Shown piece after piece: positions 7,801 to 16,712 of a stretch of 64,000 bases of DNA. A program made the translations under genes and the position numbers. The notes below the pieces were generated by a model, which saw only the letters and a program-made list of their open reading frames with translations, was not told the DNA's origin and did no database searches. Positions within the stretch are counted from its first letter, which is position 1. Each line of letters opens with the position of its first letter. The DNA is from JASGDC01 sp047605865 (lineage in GTDB: Bacteria > Actinomycetota > Actinomycetes > Actinomycetales > Micrococcaceae): contig JASGFC010000001.1 in assembly GCA_047605865.1 (NCBI GenBank), forward strand, positions 18,097 to 82,096, in the 5' to 3' direction.

Positions 7801-9678
7801 TTAGCTGCCTGCAGAAAGTTCGCTACGATTCAACTGACTTTCAAACATACGATAGAAACGCCCCTGCAACTGAACTAACTGTTCATAGGTACCTTGTTCA
7901 ACAATCTTTCCATCTTCACACATAAACACCATGTCAGCTTTTTGTATCGTGCTCAAACGATGGCTTACCATAATCAAAGTCTTATCCTCTTTAAACAAAC
8001 CTTTGAAAATACGTGATTCTGCTAGAGCATCCATTGCTGAAGTTGGTTCATCAAGAATCAGAATTGGTGCATTACGGTAAATACTGCGAGCAAATGCCAA
8101 TCGTTGCCACTGACCGCCAGAAAGGTTAGTGCCAGGTGTCCCATCCTCAGCAACCATCCATGGAGAAACATAAGAATTATAACCAGCAGGAAGGTAATCT
8201 AAAAAGCCTGCCTCAGCACGATTGGCAGCATCAAGCATCCTTGCTTCATCGCCACGATTCTCAATATCACCGAATTCGATGTTGTCACGTACTGTAGCAA
8301 AATCGAAGCTAAGATAATCTTGACGCAATACTGCAATATGACGATGCCAATCAGCAACATTGATGTTTCTTAAATCTATACCATTAACTTTAATACTTCC
8401 TCTCGAAGGCCGATACAACCCAGAAAGTAACTTAATGAACGTGGTCTTACCAGCACCATTTTCACCCACGATAGCAACACGTTGACCACGTTTAATGTTC
8501 ATGTTCATACCCTTAATGACATAATCTTCAACTTGTGGGTAACGAAAGTAAAGGTCTTCTACGTCAATGGTTTCAACTTCGTCCTTGAGTGGAATCTCTC
8601 CTGGTTTATCCACAGGATAGGCTAAGAATTTTTCATATTCACGAAGGTAAGAAAGTTGCTGGTCTAAAGTCGATAGCGTATTAACCAAAGTATTTCCAGC
8701 CGAAAAACATTGTTGAATAACTTGCTGTACCAAAGTGAACTTACCAATATCGATTGTCTTGGCAAGAATTCCTTTAATAGTCCAAATGAGAGCTCCAACC
8801 TGTGCAGCAGCCTCGATAAGGTCTGCACCAAGTTTTTTAGGAATAAAGGACTTTTCATATTGAAGTGAAACAAGCTGGTCTGCATCACGCTTTTCCATAC
8901 GTAAATCAAGGATATGACGCACTAAACCATAGAGGCGGATTTCAGAAATTTTATCGTGACTTAACATCTGCCTTTCAATGGAACCAATAACACGGCGTTC
9001 ATCAACGTGCTTATTCCAGTGTTCCATTTGAATTCGAGTTAGCTTCATCTGCAAATACATGCCTGGAATCATTGACACAATCAGTAAAATAACCAGAATT
9101 GGTGCCGTGAAAAACAGCATAAATGCTGCTGTGACAAGTGTGATAATCGAGCTTAAGACGCTTGTTAAATTTGAGAAAGTTTGTGTAAAAGTTTGCACGA
9201 AACGCTGCGCACGGTCATAAGTATCAATGGTGTCTTTATCGTCATAACGCCAAAATTCAAGGCTAGCGAACCGCTCATACATCATATCGCCAACTTTGGC
9301 TGTTACTTTGTAATTAATAACGTTATTAATGTATCCGGTAATACTTGACCAAAAAGTCTGAAACACGCTTAATCCAGCAGTAATGAGCACTAAAGTAAAG
9401 ACAGTTTGTGACTCAATGAGAGATGAACTTCCACCATTGCTAGCATGGTGCAAAGCAGTAATCGTGCGAGCTCCTAGAGAAGCCATAGCCAGCGGAACCA
9501 TTGCTGTAATTGCTGCATTAATGAGCTCAATAGCGATGACACCTGGCGCTATTTTCGCTACTAATTTTACAGCGCGCAAAATAACACCAAGGTATTCCTT
9601 GGCGGTTAAATTTACTGGCTCTTCTCCTGGTTTGCGACGCGCACGCATTCGACCACCAGGAGGCCCCAACATTGACAT
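7801..9678 (-). CDS. ABC transporter, fused membrane and ATP-binding domains (exporter half-transporter)
   Basis: A 625-residue type IV ABC exporter half. A basic N-terminus (GGRMRARRKPGEE) precedes about six membrane segments between residues 40 and 330, then the nucleotide-binding domain with Walker A GENGAGKTT (about 405-413), Q-loop LRQDYLSFDF, signature LSGGQWQR, Walker B ILILDEPTSAMD and H-loop SHRLS. It probably works as a homodimer; the substrate (lipid, peptide or drug) cannot be told. The ATG follows TAAGAT-N6, indicating a leaderless transcript. It is divergent from a TrmB-like regulator, its likely controller. Confidence 0.93.
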   Translation of the reverse strand: MSMLGPPGGRMRARRKPGEEPVNLTAKEYLGVILRAVKLVAKIAPGVIAIELINAAITAMVPLAMASLGARTITALHHASNGGSSSLIESQTVFTLVLITAGLSVFQTFWSSITGYINNVINYKVTAKVGDMMYERFASLEFWRYDDKDTIDTYDRAQRFVQTFTQTFSNLTSVLSSIITLVTAAFMLFFTAPILVILLIVSMIPGMYLQMKLTRIQMEHWNKHVDERRVIGSIERQMLSHDKISEIRLYGLVRHILDLRMEKRDADQLVSLQYEKSFIPKKLGADLIEAAAQVGALIWTIKGILAKTIDIGKFTLVQQVIQQCFSAGNTLVNTLSTLDQQLSYLREYEKFLAYPVDKPGEIPLKDEVETIDVEDLYFRYPQVEDYVIKGMNMNIKRGQRVAIVGENGAGKTTFIKLLSGLYRPSRGSIKVNGIDLRNINVADWHRHIAVLRQDYLSFDFATVRDNIEFGDIENRGDEARMLDAANRAEAGFLDYLPAGYNSYVSPWMVAEDGTPGTNLSGGQWQRLAFARSIYRNAPILILDEPTSAMDALAESRIFKGLFKEDKTLIMVSHRLSTIQKADMVFMCEDGKIVEQGTYEQLVQLQGRFYRMFESQLNRSELSAGS

Positions 9679-9684
9679 ATAACT

Positions 9685-9690
9685 ATCTTA
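9685..9690 (-). promoter_or_regulatory. -10 box of leaderless ABC exporter promoter
   Basis: Minus-strand TAAGAT, then AGTTAT, then ATG. No ribosome site lies between. Confidence 0.6.
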
Positions 9691-9761
9691 TAGTTAATTT
9701 TGGTAAAAAAAACTGTGTTATTTTATTCCTTTATGAGTAAACACAGAGTAACCTTGAATTT

Positions 9762-10742
9762 ATGAACTTTTCAAAGTTGCATAAAAAGATTTATAAAACT
9801 ATCTTTCGTTATCCTGCTGACTCCTGTGAAAAAGATATTATTTATGCAAATTGTTCACGATATTCTGCAAAAAAAATAGATCACGCAATTGAGGAGCTCG
9901 TTCGCTCAAAATTTATCGCATCACAAGGCGAAGGGTTTAAAATATTAGATCCACATGATGCTGTCAATAAAAATAATCTCAAAATGACTCGAACCATAGC
10001 CGAGTTACAAGCTTTAGACCATAAGAATCGTGAATTCTACTCACAACTTTTAGAAATCTATAAAGATCACAGTGCAGCATCACGAGAAAGCACGTATAGG
10101 ATCCTCACTTCTATTCATGAAACACAAGATATTCTCATAAAGCTAGGTTTGCAAGCGCAAGAAAAAGTCGAAGTTATGAATGTTCCCCCTGGCTTCGGAT
10201 TAGATCAAATTACAATGAGTAATCCAGATTTGTTAAAGAATCTTGATCCTAACGTTCGCATCAGGCGTATTGTCACAAAACAAAGTTTTTCTGAAGATCA
10301 ACTTACTATGTTTACGAAAGTCTTTACCGGAGTCAAACATACTCTTAAAATTGCTGATACAATCCCTTTACAGTTACAAATTTATGACAATCAATATACT
10401 ATTTTAGCCTCTACGCAATTCCCACGAAACTCTTCTGCCTTCTTTTTTAAAGATCCATTGATTGCTCAATTTGCACTTAGTATTTTTGATACAAAATGGC
10501 ATAAAGCTGAACTGTTCGACCCGTTTAGCAAGGACTATAAAACTGAAAAAGACCCTGAACGTCATCAGATTTTTAAATTACTTCTACAAGAAGGACTTTC
10601 TGACCATGACGTACGCGAGCAACTAGGCTTAACTCCAAAAATGTTTCGCAGTCGCATACAAAAGTACAGTAAGCAAATTGACGCTATGAATAGATCACAG
10701 CTTGATGCTTTTGCCTTTAAGAATGGCTGGCACCTGGATTAA
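9762..10742 (+). CDS. TrmB-like transcriptional regulator with N- and C-terminal HTH domains
   Basis: A 326-residue protein. Residues 1-65 look like a winged helix that distinguishes targets (CEKDIIYANCSRYSAKKIDHAIEELVRSKFIASQGEGFKIL); 75-120 are helical, likely dimerising; 150-260 resemble the ligand-sensing part of actinobacterial TrmB/LuxR proteins; 268-315 form a second HTH (RHQIFKLLLQEGLSDHDVREQ then LGLTPKMFRSRI). Family assignment rests on this architecture and is tentative. It is transcribed away from the ABC exporter with 83 nt between starts, so local regulation is likely. No clear ribosome site precedes the ATG. Confidence 0.7.
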   Translation: MNFSKLHKKIYKTIFRYPADSCEKDIIYANCSRYSAKKIDHAIEELVRSKFIASQGEGFKILDPHDAVNKNNLKMTRTIAELQALDHKNREFYSQLLEIYKDHSAASRESTYRILTSIHETQDILIKLGLQAQEKVEVMNVPPGFGLDQITMSNPDLLKNLDPNVRIRRIVTKQSFSEDQLTMFTKVFTGVKHTLKIADTIPLQLQIYDNQYTILASTQFPRNSSAFFFKDPLIAQFALSIFDTKWHKAELFDPFSKDYKTEKDPERHQIFKLLLQEGLSDHDVREQLGLTPKMFRSRIQKYSKQIDAMNRSQLDAFAFKNGWHLD

Positions 10743-10749
10743 CACTACT

Positions 10750-12708
10750 TTAGTGGCTACTAGAAAGACGAGTTAGTGCACCTAACACTTGCTTTTGGTC
10801 TGTGGTGTACCAGAAGTTTGGCATAGCACTTCGCATAAAACTCCCATAGCGCTTTGTGTGTAATCGTGAATCCAAAATAGCTACCACACCTTTATCATCA
10901 ATAGTTCTGATGAGACGGCCAGAACCTTGCGCCAACCTTGTTGCAGCAATGGTGGCACTGACTTCCATAAATCCGTTACCTCCTGCTTCGTTAGCAGCAC
11001 GAGCCCTGGCATTAACAAGTGGATCATCAGGCCTAGGGAAAGGGATGCGATCTATAGTAACTAAACGACACGAAGGTCCTGGAACATCTACTCCTTGCCA
11101 GAGTGAAAGAGTTCCAAAGAGACAAGCGTGATGGTCCGCAGCAAAGTCTTTCACTAGTGTTGGAGTGCTGTCTTCGCCTTGACACAGTATCTCGAACTCT
11201 ATGTTTTCACGCATCCAATCTGCAGCATGCTCTGCAGCGCTTCTTGAAGAGAACAGACACAAGGCACCACCCTGGCTTGCTTCGATGAGTGCCTTTAATT
11301 CTTCTAAGGCTTCTTCTGAAACACCACGAGTAGGTGCAGGCAAATCTTTGGCGACATACAAGATTGCCTGTTTTTCATAGTTGAAAGGAGAACCCACATC
11401 AACAGCAGTGAACTCATCAGGATGTTGAAAACCTAGTGCTTTTGCCAAAAATTCAAAAGAATCACCTAGTACAAGTGTTGCACTGGTAGCAATCACGGTC
11501 TTGTCTGCAAATAAATCTTCAGCAAGAATATAACCAACATCCAAGGGAGCACAATGAATCACGGCCGGTTCTTGACTATCTGCTTTCTGTGAGAACCATA
11601 CAACCAACTGAGCTCCGTTAACAGAACCAGTAATGATAGTTTCACAAACATTTTCTATCTCTTGAACTCTAGCTCTTGCAAGCTGCCTGTTAGCATCTGT
11701 ACTACCGTCAACTTTGGATTCTCTTAAAGATTTCCTACAACACTGTAAAACTTCGTTTAAGGTATCAAGAAGCTCTTGAGGTGTTTGCACCTGTAGACCA
11801 GCCTCCACATCGTGCAAATAATCATTGAGAGTGTCAATAACTCGAGTAAAGTTATCTTGACTTTCTTTAGCGTATTTTTTGATGCCCTGAGCTGCTGCCG
11901 AAATACCAGAAATACTCAATTCTGCACTCATAGCATGTGTTACTTTATCAACAAGTTCATGTGCCTCATCAATAATGGCAACGTCCCACTCGGGTAAAAT
12001 TTGGGGGTCACCAAAAGTTCCAGCCGCTAAAAAAGCATGATTCGTCACTACAATATCTGCATCTTTGGCTTCATTGCGAGCTATTTCCACAAAACATTGT
12101 TCAAAAAATGGACACTTGCTCCCAACACATTCCCTAGCGGTCACTGAAAATTGTTGCCAAGCTTGATCACTAACCCCTGGAATTAGCTCATCACGTTCTC
12201 CTGTTGTTGTTTCTTCAGCCCATGCGGTAATGCGTTTAACCTCTTTACCCAATCTGGAATGTGGAGTGTACTCTTCTTTCTGAGTCTTTTCTTCGGTGGT
12301 ATCAAAAAGAGTTTGTTCTTCAACTTCTTCAGTGTAGCCACCACCTTGTTTTAATTTACAGAGATAATTTGCTCTACCCTTTGCAACAACAACTTCTGGA
12401 TTGTGGTCAAGCTGATCTTGTAACGCATCCACCAGCTCAGGAATGTCCCGTTTCACAATTTGATTTTGTAAAGCAAGCGTAGCAGTAGCCACGATGATGG
12501 GATTTTCTTGACTTTGCAAATGAGCTAAAGCAGGAACTAAATATGCTAAAGACTTCCCTGTTCCTGTACCAGCTTGAACTAATAAATGTTGCTGCTGGTC
12601 AATAGCATCACTGACAGCAACTGCCATTTCAACCTGGCCTGCACGTTCTTGCCCACCCATTGCCTTAACTGCAGTAGCTAGCATTTTTTCAGTGGTTTCT
12701 AGTGGCAT
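10750..12708 (-). CDS. dinG: ATP-dependent DNA helicase, DinG family
   Basis: XPD/DinG-like superfamily 2 helicase, 652 residues, working on forked or R-loop DNA. Motif I QAGTGTGKS (45-53), motif II IIDEAHE, and C-terminal motif VI QGSGRLIRT are visible. Four cysteines positioned as in iron-sulfur helicases lie between motifs I and II (NYLCK, RECVG, SKCPF, QCF). The ATG is 1 nt after the hflX stop, so the two are one transcription unit. It ends 7 nt from the convergent regulator gene. Confidence 0.93.
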   Translation of the reverse strand: MPLETTEKMLATAVKAMGGQERAGQVEMAVAVSDAIDQQQHLLVQAGTGTGKSLAYLVPALAHLQSQENPIIVATATLALQNQIVKRDIPELVDALQDQLDHNPEVVVAKGRANYLCKLKQGGGYTEEVEEQTLFDTTEEKTQKEEYTPHSRLGKEVKRITAWAEETTTGERDELIPGVSDQAWQQFSVTARECVGSKCPFFEQCFVEIARNEAKDADIVVTNHAFLAAGTFGDPQILPEWDVAIIDEAHELVDKVTHAMSAELSISGISAAAQGIKKYAKESQDNFTRVIDTLNDYLHDVEAGLQVQTPQELLDTLNEVLQCCRKSLRESKVDGSTDANRQLARARVQEIENVCETIITGSVNGAQLVVWFSQKADSQEPAVIHCAPLDVGYILAEDLFADKTVIATSATLVLGDSFEFLAKALGFQHPDEFTAVDVGSPFNYEKQAILYVAKDLPAPTRGVSEEALEELKALIEASQGGALCLFSSRSAAEHAADWMRENIEFEILCQGEDSTPTLVKDFAADHHACLFGTLSLWQGVDVPGPSCRLVTIDRIPFPRPDDPLVNARARAANEAGGNGFMEVSATIAATRLAQGSGRLIRTIDDKGVVAILDSRLHTKRYGSFMRSAMPNFWYTTDQKQVLGALTRLSSSH

Positions 12709-12709
12709 G

Positions 12710-14260
12710 TTAGACCTTATAGTGTTCTAGCTGCGCATCAAGCTCTGGTGTCACTTTAGCGTGGACAAGAGTTCCGTTTTCATTATGCTTCGTGTCAATC
12801 ATTTCACCATGTTCATGAATCTGGTTAATAAGTTTGCCCTCTGAGTAAGGAACCAAAGCTTGAATTTCAATATCTGGGCGAGGAATCATGTCAGAGATTT
12901 TCTGCTCAAGCTCTGTAATACCTTCACCTGTGCGCGTAGAAACTACAACACAATTATGTTCTGTGTTTTTAATTCTTTCAATCACAAACGGATCAGCAAT
13001 ATCAGCTTTATTAAGCACGATAATCTCTGGAATCTTACGAGCACCAATCTCTGATAATACTTCTCGAACAGCAGCAATCTGGCTTTCTGGGTTCGGGTGA
13101 GAAACATCCACTGTATGAAGGATGAGGTCTGAATCTTCAACTTCTTCCAAAGTGGAACGGAAAGCCTCAACTAATTGTGTTGGAAGATTTCGAACAAAAC
13201 CTACAGTATCTGCAAGAGTATAGGCAATACCATCAGGTGTCTGTGCCTGACGTACCGTAGGGTCAAGAGTTGCAAAAAGTGCGTTCTCTACCAAAACACC
13301 AGCATGAGTTAAACGGTTCAACAAAGAAGATTTACCTGCGTTGGTATACCCTGCAATGACAACAGAAGGGACCTTATTACGTTTACGATTCTTACGTTTC
13401 GTTTCTCTAGCAGGTTTCATGCCAGCAATTTCTTTGCGCAGTTTTGCCATCCGTTGGCGAATTTTACGCCTATCAAGCTCAATCTGTGTTTCACCTGGAC
13501 CACGAGACCCAATACCAGCACCAGCTGCTACTCGACCACCGGCCTGACGGGACAAGGATTCACCCCAACCACGAAGGCGTGGCAGCATGTATTCCATCTG
13601 AGCGTACTCAACCTGAGCTTTACCTTCTCGAGATTTTGCATGCTGTGAAAAAATATCCAAAATGAGTGCAGTGCGGTCAATGACTTTAACCTTGATAATA
13701 TCTTCAAGAGCACGACGTTGGCTGGGCGCAAGTTCATCGTCAACAATGACAGTATCAGCGCTACGAGCTTGCACTAGTGCTCTAATTTCTTCAGCCTTAC
13801 CAGAACCAAAATACGTTCCAGCATCAGGCTTCATTCGTTTTTGAATCACTGTATCTAAAACTTCAGAACCAGCAGTTTCAGCAAGAGCTTCAAGTTCCAG
13901 AATAGAGTTGATAACATCTTGTTCACTTTGCGTGGTGCGCAAAGCTGCGAGAATAACCTTCTCAAGCCTTAATTGACGGTATTCAACTTCAGTAACATCT
14001 TCAAGTTCAGTAGAGTGAGTTTGTATTCTACGCCGTGCCCTGCGATCTTCAAGATCTTGCTGCAGCCCGTCATGTTGAGCGTGTTCTTCTTCAAGCGGAG
14101 TAAGTACGATAGAACGTTTTGGTTGAGCAGAGCGCTCGATAACACGATTAACTATTGCTTGTAGTTGCTCTTCATTTGGTTCGTTTGAAGGTTGATCTTC
14201 AAAGTTTTGAGAGTCAAAATCTTCTGTGGTGATATTTATACCTTTCTTTTGTACTTCCAT
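12710..14260 (-). CDS. hflX: Ribosome-associated GTPase HflX
   Basis: GTPase that binds and splits stalled ribosomes. The HflX N-terminal domain (HTDPGTYFG-type: MKPDAGTYFGSGKAEEI) is followed by the RGWGESLSRQAGGR and GIGSRGPGETQIE linker and the G domain with GYTNAGKSSLLN, DTVGFV and NKAD. ATG 14260 is preferred over an in-frame GTG at 14287: a TAGAAT hexamer at 14271-14276 (minus) would start the mRNA 3-4 nt before it. No ribosome site supports either start. Divergent from the methyltransferase gene with 15 nt between start codons. Confidence 0.93.
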   Translation of the reverse strand: MEVQKKGINITTEDFDSQNFEDQPSNEPNEEQLQAIVNRVIERSAQPKRSIVLTPLEEEHAQHDGLQQDLEDRRARRRIQTHSTELEDVTEVEYRQLRLEKVILAALRTTQSEQDVINSILELEALAETAGSEVLDTVIQKRMKPDAGTYFGSGKAEEIRALVQARSADTVIVDDELAPSQRRALEDIIKVKVIDRTALILDIFSQHAKSREGKAQVEYAQMEYMLPRLRGWGESLSRQAGGRVAAGAGIGSRGPGETQIELDRRKIRQRMAKLRKEIAGMKPARETKRKNRKRNKVPSVVIAGYTNAGKSSLLNRLTHAGVLVENALFATLDPTVRQAQTPDGIAYTLADTVGFVRNLPTQLVEAFRSTLEEVEDSDLILHTVDVSHPNPESQIAAVREVLSEIGARKIPEIIVLNKADIADPFVIERIKNTEHNCVVVSTRTGEGITELEQKISDMIPRPDIEIQALVPYSEGKLINQIHEHGEMIDTKHNENGTLVHAKVTPELDAQLEHYKV

Positions 14261-14277
14261 TCTATACTGGATTCTAT
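14259..14277. promoter_or_regulatory. Overlapping divergent promoters with ATTCTAT direct repeat
   Basis: ATTCTAT occurs at 14259-14265 and 14271-14277. On the plus strand TATACT (14263-14268) lies 7 nt before the methyltransferase ATG; on the minus strand TAGAAT (14271-14276) lies 10 nt before the hflX ATG. Both genes would have nearly leaderless mRNAs from -10 boxes that overlap each other. Confidence 0.5.
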
Positions 14278-14872
14278 GCAAGAGCACTACTTTTCACAGC
14301 AGCCTTCCGTCAAAGAGAAGCCTAAAGTTATTGATGTTAAGCTCAACGGCAAAGAGTATAAACTTCAGACAAGTAGCGGCACCTTTTCCCCTGGGCATTT
14401 AGATACTGGAACAAAAACTCTCCTCGATGAAGTACCTGCTGCTACAGGAGATATCATGCTTGATGTGGGGTGTGGCTGGGGGCCACTAGCACTGACTATG
14501 GCATTGCAATCCCCGCAAGCAAAAGTTTACGCCATCGACGTTAACGAACGCTCACTTGAACTGACTCAAAGCAATGCAGACTTTCTAGGACGCAGGAACA
14601 TCATCGTGGGCAAACCCGAAAACCTTGACCCAAAACTAGAATTTGACCTCATTTGGTCTAACCCACCCATCAAAGTAGGTAAACAGGAACTGCACCACAT
14701 TCTACAAATGTGGTTACCACGCCTCAAAAAAGGCGGCTCAGCCTATCTTGTTGTTGCAAAAAAACTTGGGGCAGAATCGCTCTTAAAGTGGCTCCAGGCA
14801 GAATTTAGCACGATGGAATGTAGCAGATTTGCTCGCAACAAAGGCTTTCACGTGCTAAAAGTGCAGAATTAA
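14276..14872 (+). CDS. Class I methyltransferase, RsmC-like (small MTS domain)
   Basis: A 198-residue SAM-dependent methyltransferase: SPGHLDTGTKTLLDEV, motif I LDVGCGWGPLAL, acidic loop YAIDVNERSLEL and the catalytic-type WSNPPIKVG. The NPP motif and layout match the single-domain relatives of RsmC (16S rRNA G1207 N2-methyltransferase). Target not proven. ATG 14276 is chosen over an upstream in-frame start because the earlier codons overlap hflX and a TATACT hexamer sits 7 nt before it. Confidence 0.88.
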   Translation: MQEHYFSQQPSVKEKPKVIDVKLNGKEYKLQTSSGTFSPGHLDTGTKTLLDEVPAATGDIMLDVGCGWGPLALTMALQSPQAKVYAIDVNERSLELTQSNADFLGRRNIIVGKPENLDPKLEFDLIWSNPPIKVGKQELHHILQMWLPRLKKGGSAYLVVAKKLGAESLLKWLQAEFSTMECSRFARNKGFHVLKVQN

Positions 14873-14935
14873 TCTAGCCAGAGTTTGTCTCTTGGCGCAT
14901 CAAATACTTGGATTTACTTCCACAGAGATAACTCT

Positions 14936-15802
14936 TTAGACCAGTTTGCCATCTGCCACAATCGTTGCAGGTCCAGTTAAGACAATACGCTCGCCATCAT
15001 CTTTCTCTATAAAATCAACTCGCACGATACCACCTGGTACGTGAACTTCCCAGAAATCTGGAGCATCTTTACCAATCCAATATCTTGCCGCAGCAGCTGC
15101 CGCCCCGATACCAGTGCCACAAGAAAGCGTTTCACCAACACCTCTCTCATGGACACGCATTGAAATTTTGCCATGACCTTCCTCAAGGATATGGCCATCA
15201 GCAGTAATAAGTTCAACATTTGTACCATCTACTGGAACAGGTTGAACATCTGGTTCAACTGTTAGATCTGCCCCTTCAAGTTCTTTAAGAGTTTCAACAG
15301 CAACAACCGTGTGTGGGTTTCCCATGTTGATTGAAAGGCCAGCTCTTGGATCTTCAATACCTTCAATTTTAACGAGACTATCAATGCCACCTTCTGCTGC
15401 AGCAGCTGGTTCTGCTAGTTTCCACACACCAAGGTCTACGGAATATACACCATCATCTAACTTCTTGACTTCTTTAAGACCAGCACGAGTATCAACATTA
15501 AAGCTCTCACCAATAGTCTGTTGCATTAACTGGGCATGTTCAAGATATAAAGCAAACGCTCGTACCCCATTGCCACACATTTCTGCTGTAGAACCATCGG
15601 AATTGTAATAGTCCATGAACCAGTCAGCGTTAGGGTTATCAGACTTTACTGCCCTGATGAGTCCGTCTGCACCTAGTCCACGATGCCTATCGCACAATTG
15701 TGCAATCTCTTCTCTAGAGATATCAACTTCACCGTTGATAAAAATAAAATCGTTACCAGTTCCATGACCTTTAGTAAAACTAATTCCAGATATGTTACTC
15801 AT
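14936..15802 (-). CDS. dapF: Diaminopimelate epimerase
   Basis: Converts LL- to meso-diaminopimelate. The 288 residues contain the two active-site cysteines, in MCGNGVRAF and SCGTGIGAAAA, and the N-terminal FTKGHGTGNDFIF. ATG 15802 is preferred over the longer frame to 15895, because the extra part overlaps miaA and lacks family similarity. The start follows TACAGT-N6 and lies 5 nt after the miaA stop, so it may be read both from a leaderless mRNA and by coupling to miaA. Confidence 0.96.
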   Translation of the reverse strand: MSNISGISFTKGHGTGNDFIFINGEVDISREEIAQLCDRHRGLGADGLIRAVKSDNPNADWFMDYYNSDGSTAEMCGNGVRAFALYLEHAQLMQQTIGESFNVDTRAGLKEVKKLDDGVYSVDLGVWKLAEPAAAAEGGIDSLVKIEGIEDPRAGLSINMGNPHTVVAVETLKELEGADLTVEPDVQPVPVDGTNVELITADGHILEEGHGKISMRVHERGVGETLSCGTGIGAAAAAARYWIGKDAPDFWEVHVPGGIVRVDFIEKDDGERIVLTGPATIVADGKLV

Positions 15803-15806
15803 ACTA

Positions 15807-16712
15807 TTACTGTACTTCTTTGTGCTTGAACTGCGCTGCATCAAACCAGTGCACTCTTGGGTCTTGTTTAAACCAGGTAAACTGACGTTTCGCAAACTGT
15901 CTTGTCAAGGTAATCATGCGCTCTTGCGCTTCTTCAAGGCTTATCGTGCCATCAAGATAAGCTAATGCTTGAGCATAGCCAATAGCACGTGATGCAGTTT
16001 TCCCTTGACGCACTCCGTGCTGATCCAATGCTTTAACTTCATCAAGAAAGCCAGCATCCCACATTTTTTTGACTCGTTGCGCAAGATGTTCACGAAGTTG
16101 TTCTCTGTCCATTTCAAGACCAATCTGCACTGCAGGCACTGCATACTTACGTTCAGGCATGAAAGCACTAAAGGGTTTACCTTCAAGTTCATAAACTTCT
16201 AGAGCACGCACGATACGCCTGCTATCATTCAGTTTGATTTTCTGAGCTGACCTTGGATCTTTTGCAGCTAATTCACGAAACAACGCCCCATTACCTTCTT
16301 GCTGAATACGTTGTTCATATTTTTTACGAACTGTAGGGTCAGTGGCTGGAAAGTTGAGTTCATCAAGAGCAGCTCGAGTATAAAGTCCTGAACCGCCAAC
16401 CAGAATAGCTAACTTACCACGCTGTTGAATGTCAGCAATAGTTTCTCTAGCCTTTTGTTGAAATTCTTGAACGCTAAACTCTTCAGTAACATCAAGAATA
16501 TCAATGAGATGATGGGCAATTCCTTGCATCTGCGTTTTACTTAATTTTGCAGTACCAATATTCATGCCACGATAAAACTGCATACTGTCAGAATTGATAA
16601 CTTCGCCATCGTGCTTCTGAGCAATTTTGATAGCTAAATCAGATTTTCCGGTTCCAGTAGGCCCCACGATAGCAACAACTTTTCCGTTAAGACCGTTGAG
16701 CAATTCTTGCAT
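15807..16712 (-). CDS. miaA: tRNA dimethylallyltransferase
   Basis: Transfers the dimethylallyl group to A37 of tRNAs reading UNN codons. The 301 residues start with the P-loop GPTGTGKSDLA (17-27), then NSDSMQFYRGM, the HHLIDI motif, VGGSGLYTRA and the C-terminal TRQFAKRQFTWF. Its ATG overlaps the miaB stop region, and MiaB modifies the product further (ms2i6A), so the genes act in sequence. Typical length. Confidence 0.97.
   Translation of the reverse strand: MQELLNGLNGKVVAIVGPTGTGKSDLAIKIAQKHDGEVINSDSMQFYRGMNIGTAKLSKTQMQGIAHHLIDILDVTEEFSVQEFQQKARETIADIQQRGKLAILVGGSGLYTRAALDELNFPATDPTVRKKYEQRIQQEGNGALFRELAAKDPRSAQKIKLNDSRRIVRALEVYELEGKPFSAFMPERKYAVPAVQIGLEMDREQLREHLAQRVKKMWDAGFLDEVKALDQHGVRQGKTASRAIGYAQALAYLDGTISLEEAQERMITLTRQFAKRQFTWFKQDPRVHWFDAAQFKHKEVQ
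15809..15814 (-). promoter_or_regulatory. Possible -10 box of internal leaderless dapF promoter
   Basis: Minus-strand TACAGT, then AATAGT, then ATG. It overlaps the last codons and stop of miaA, so chance occurrence is possible. Confidence 0.4.

Noticed and set aside
10856..11131. Plus-strand open frames opposite dinG, hflX and miaB
   Set aside because: All are antisense shadows of well-conserved genes without ribosome sites or family features.
15803..15895. Longer DapF start inside miaA
   Set aside because: The added residues have no resemblance to DapF; the family start MxxxxFTKGHGTGNDF begins at 15802.
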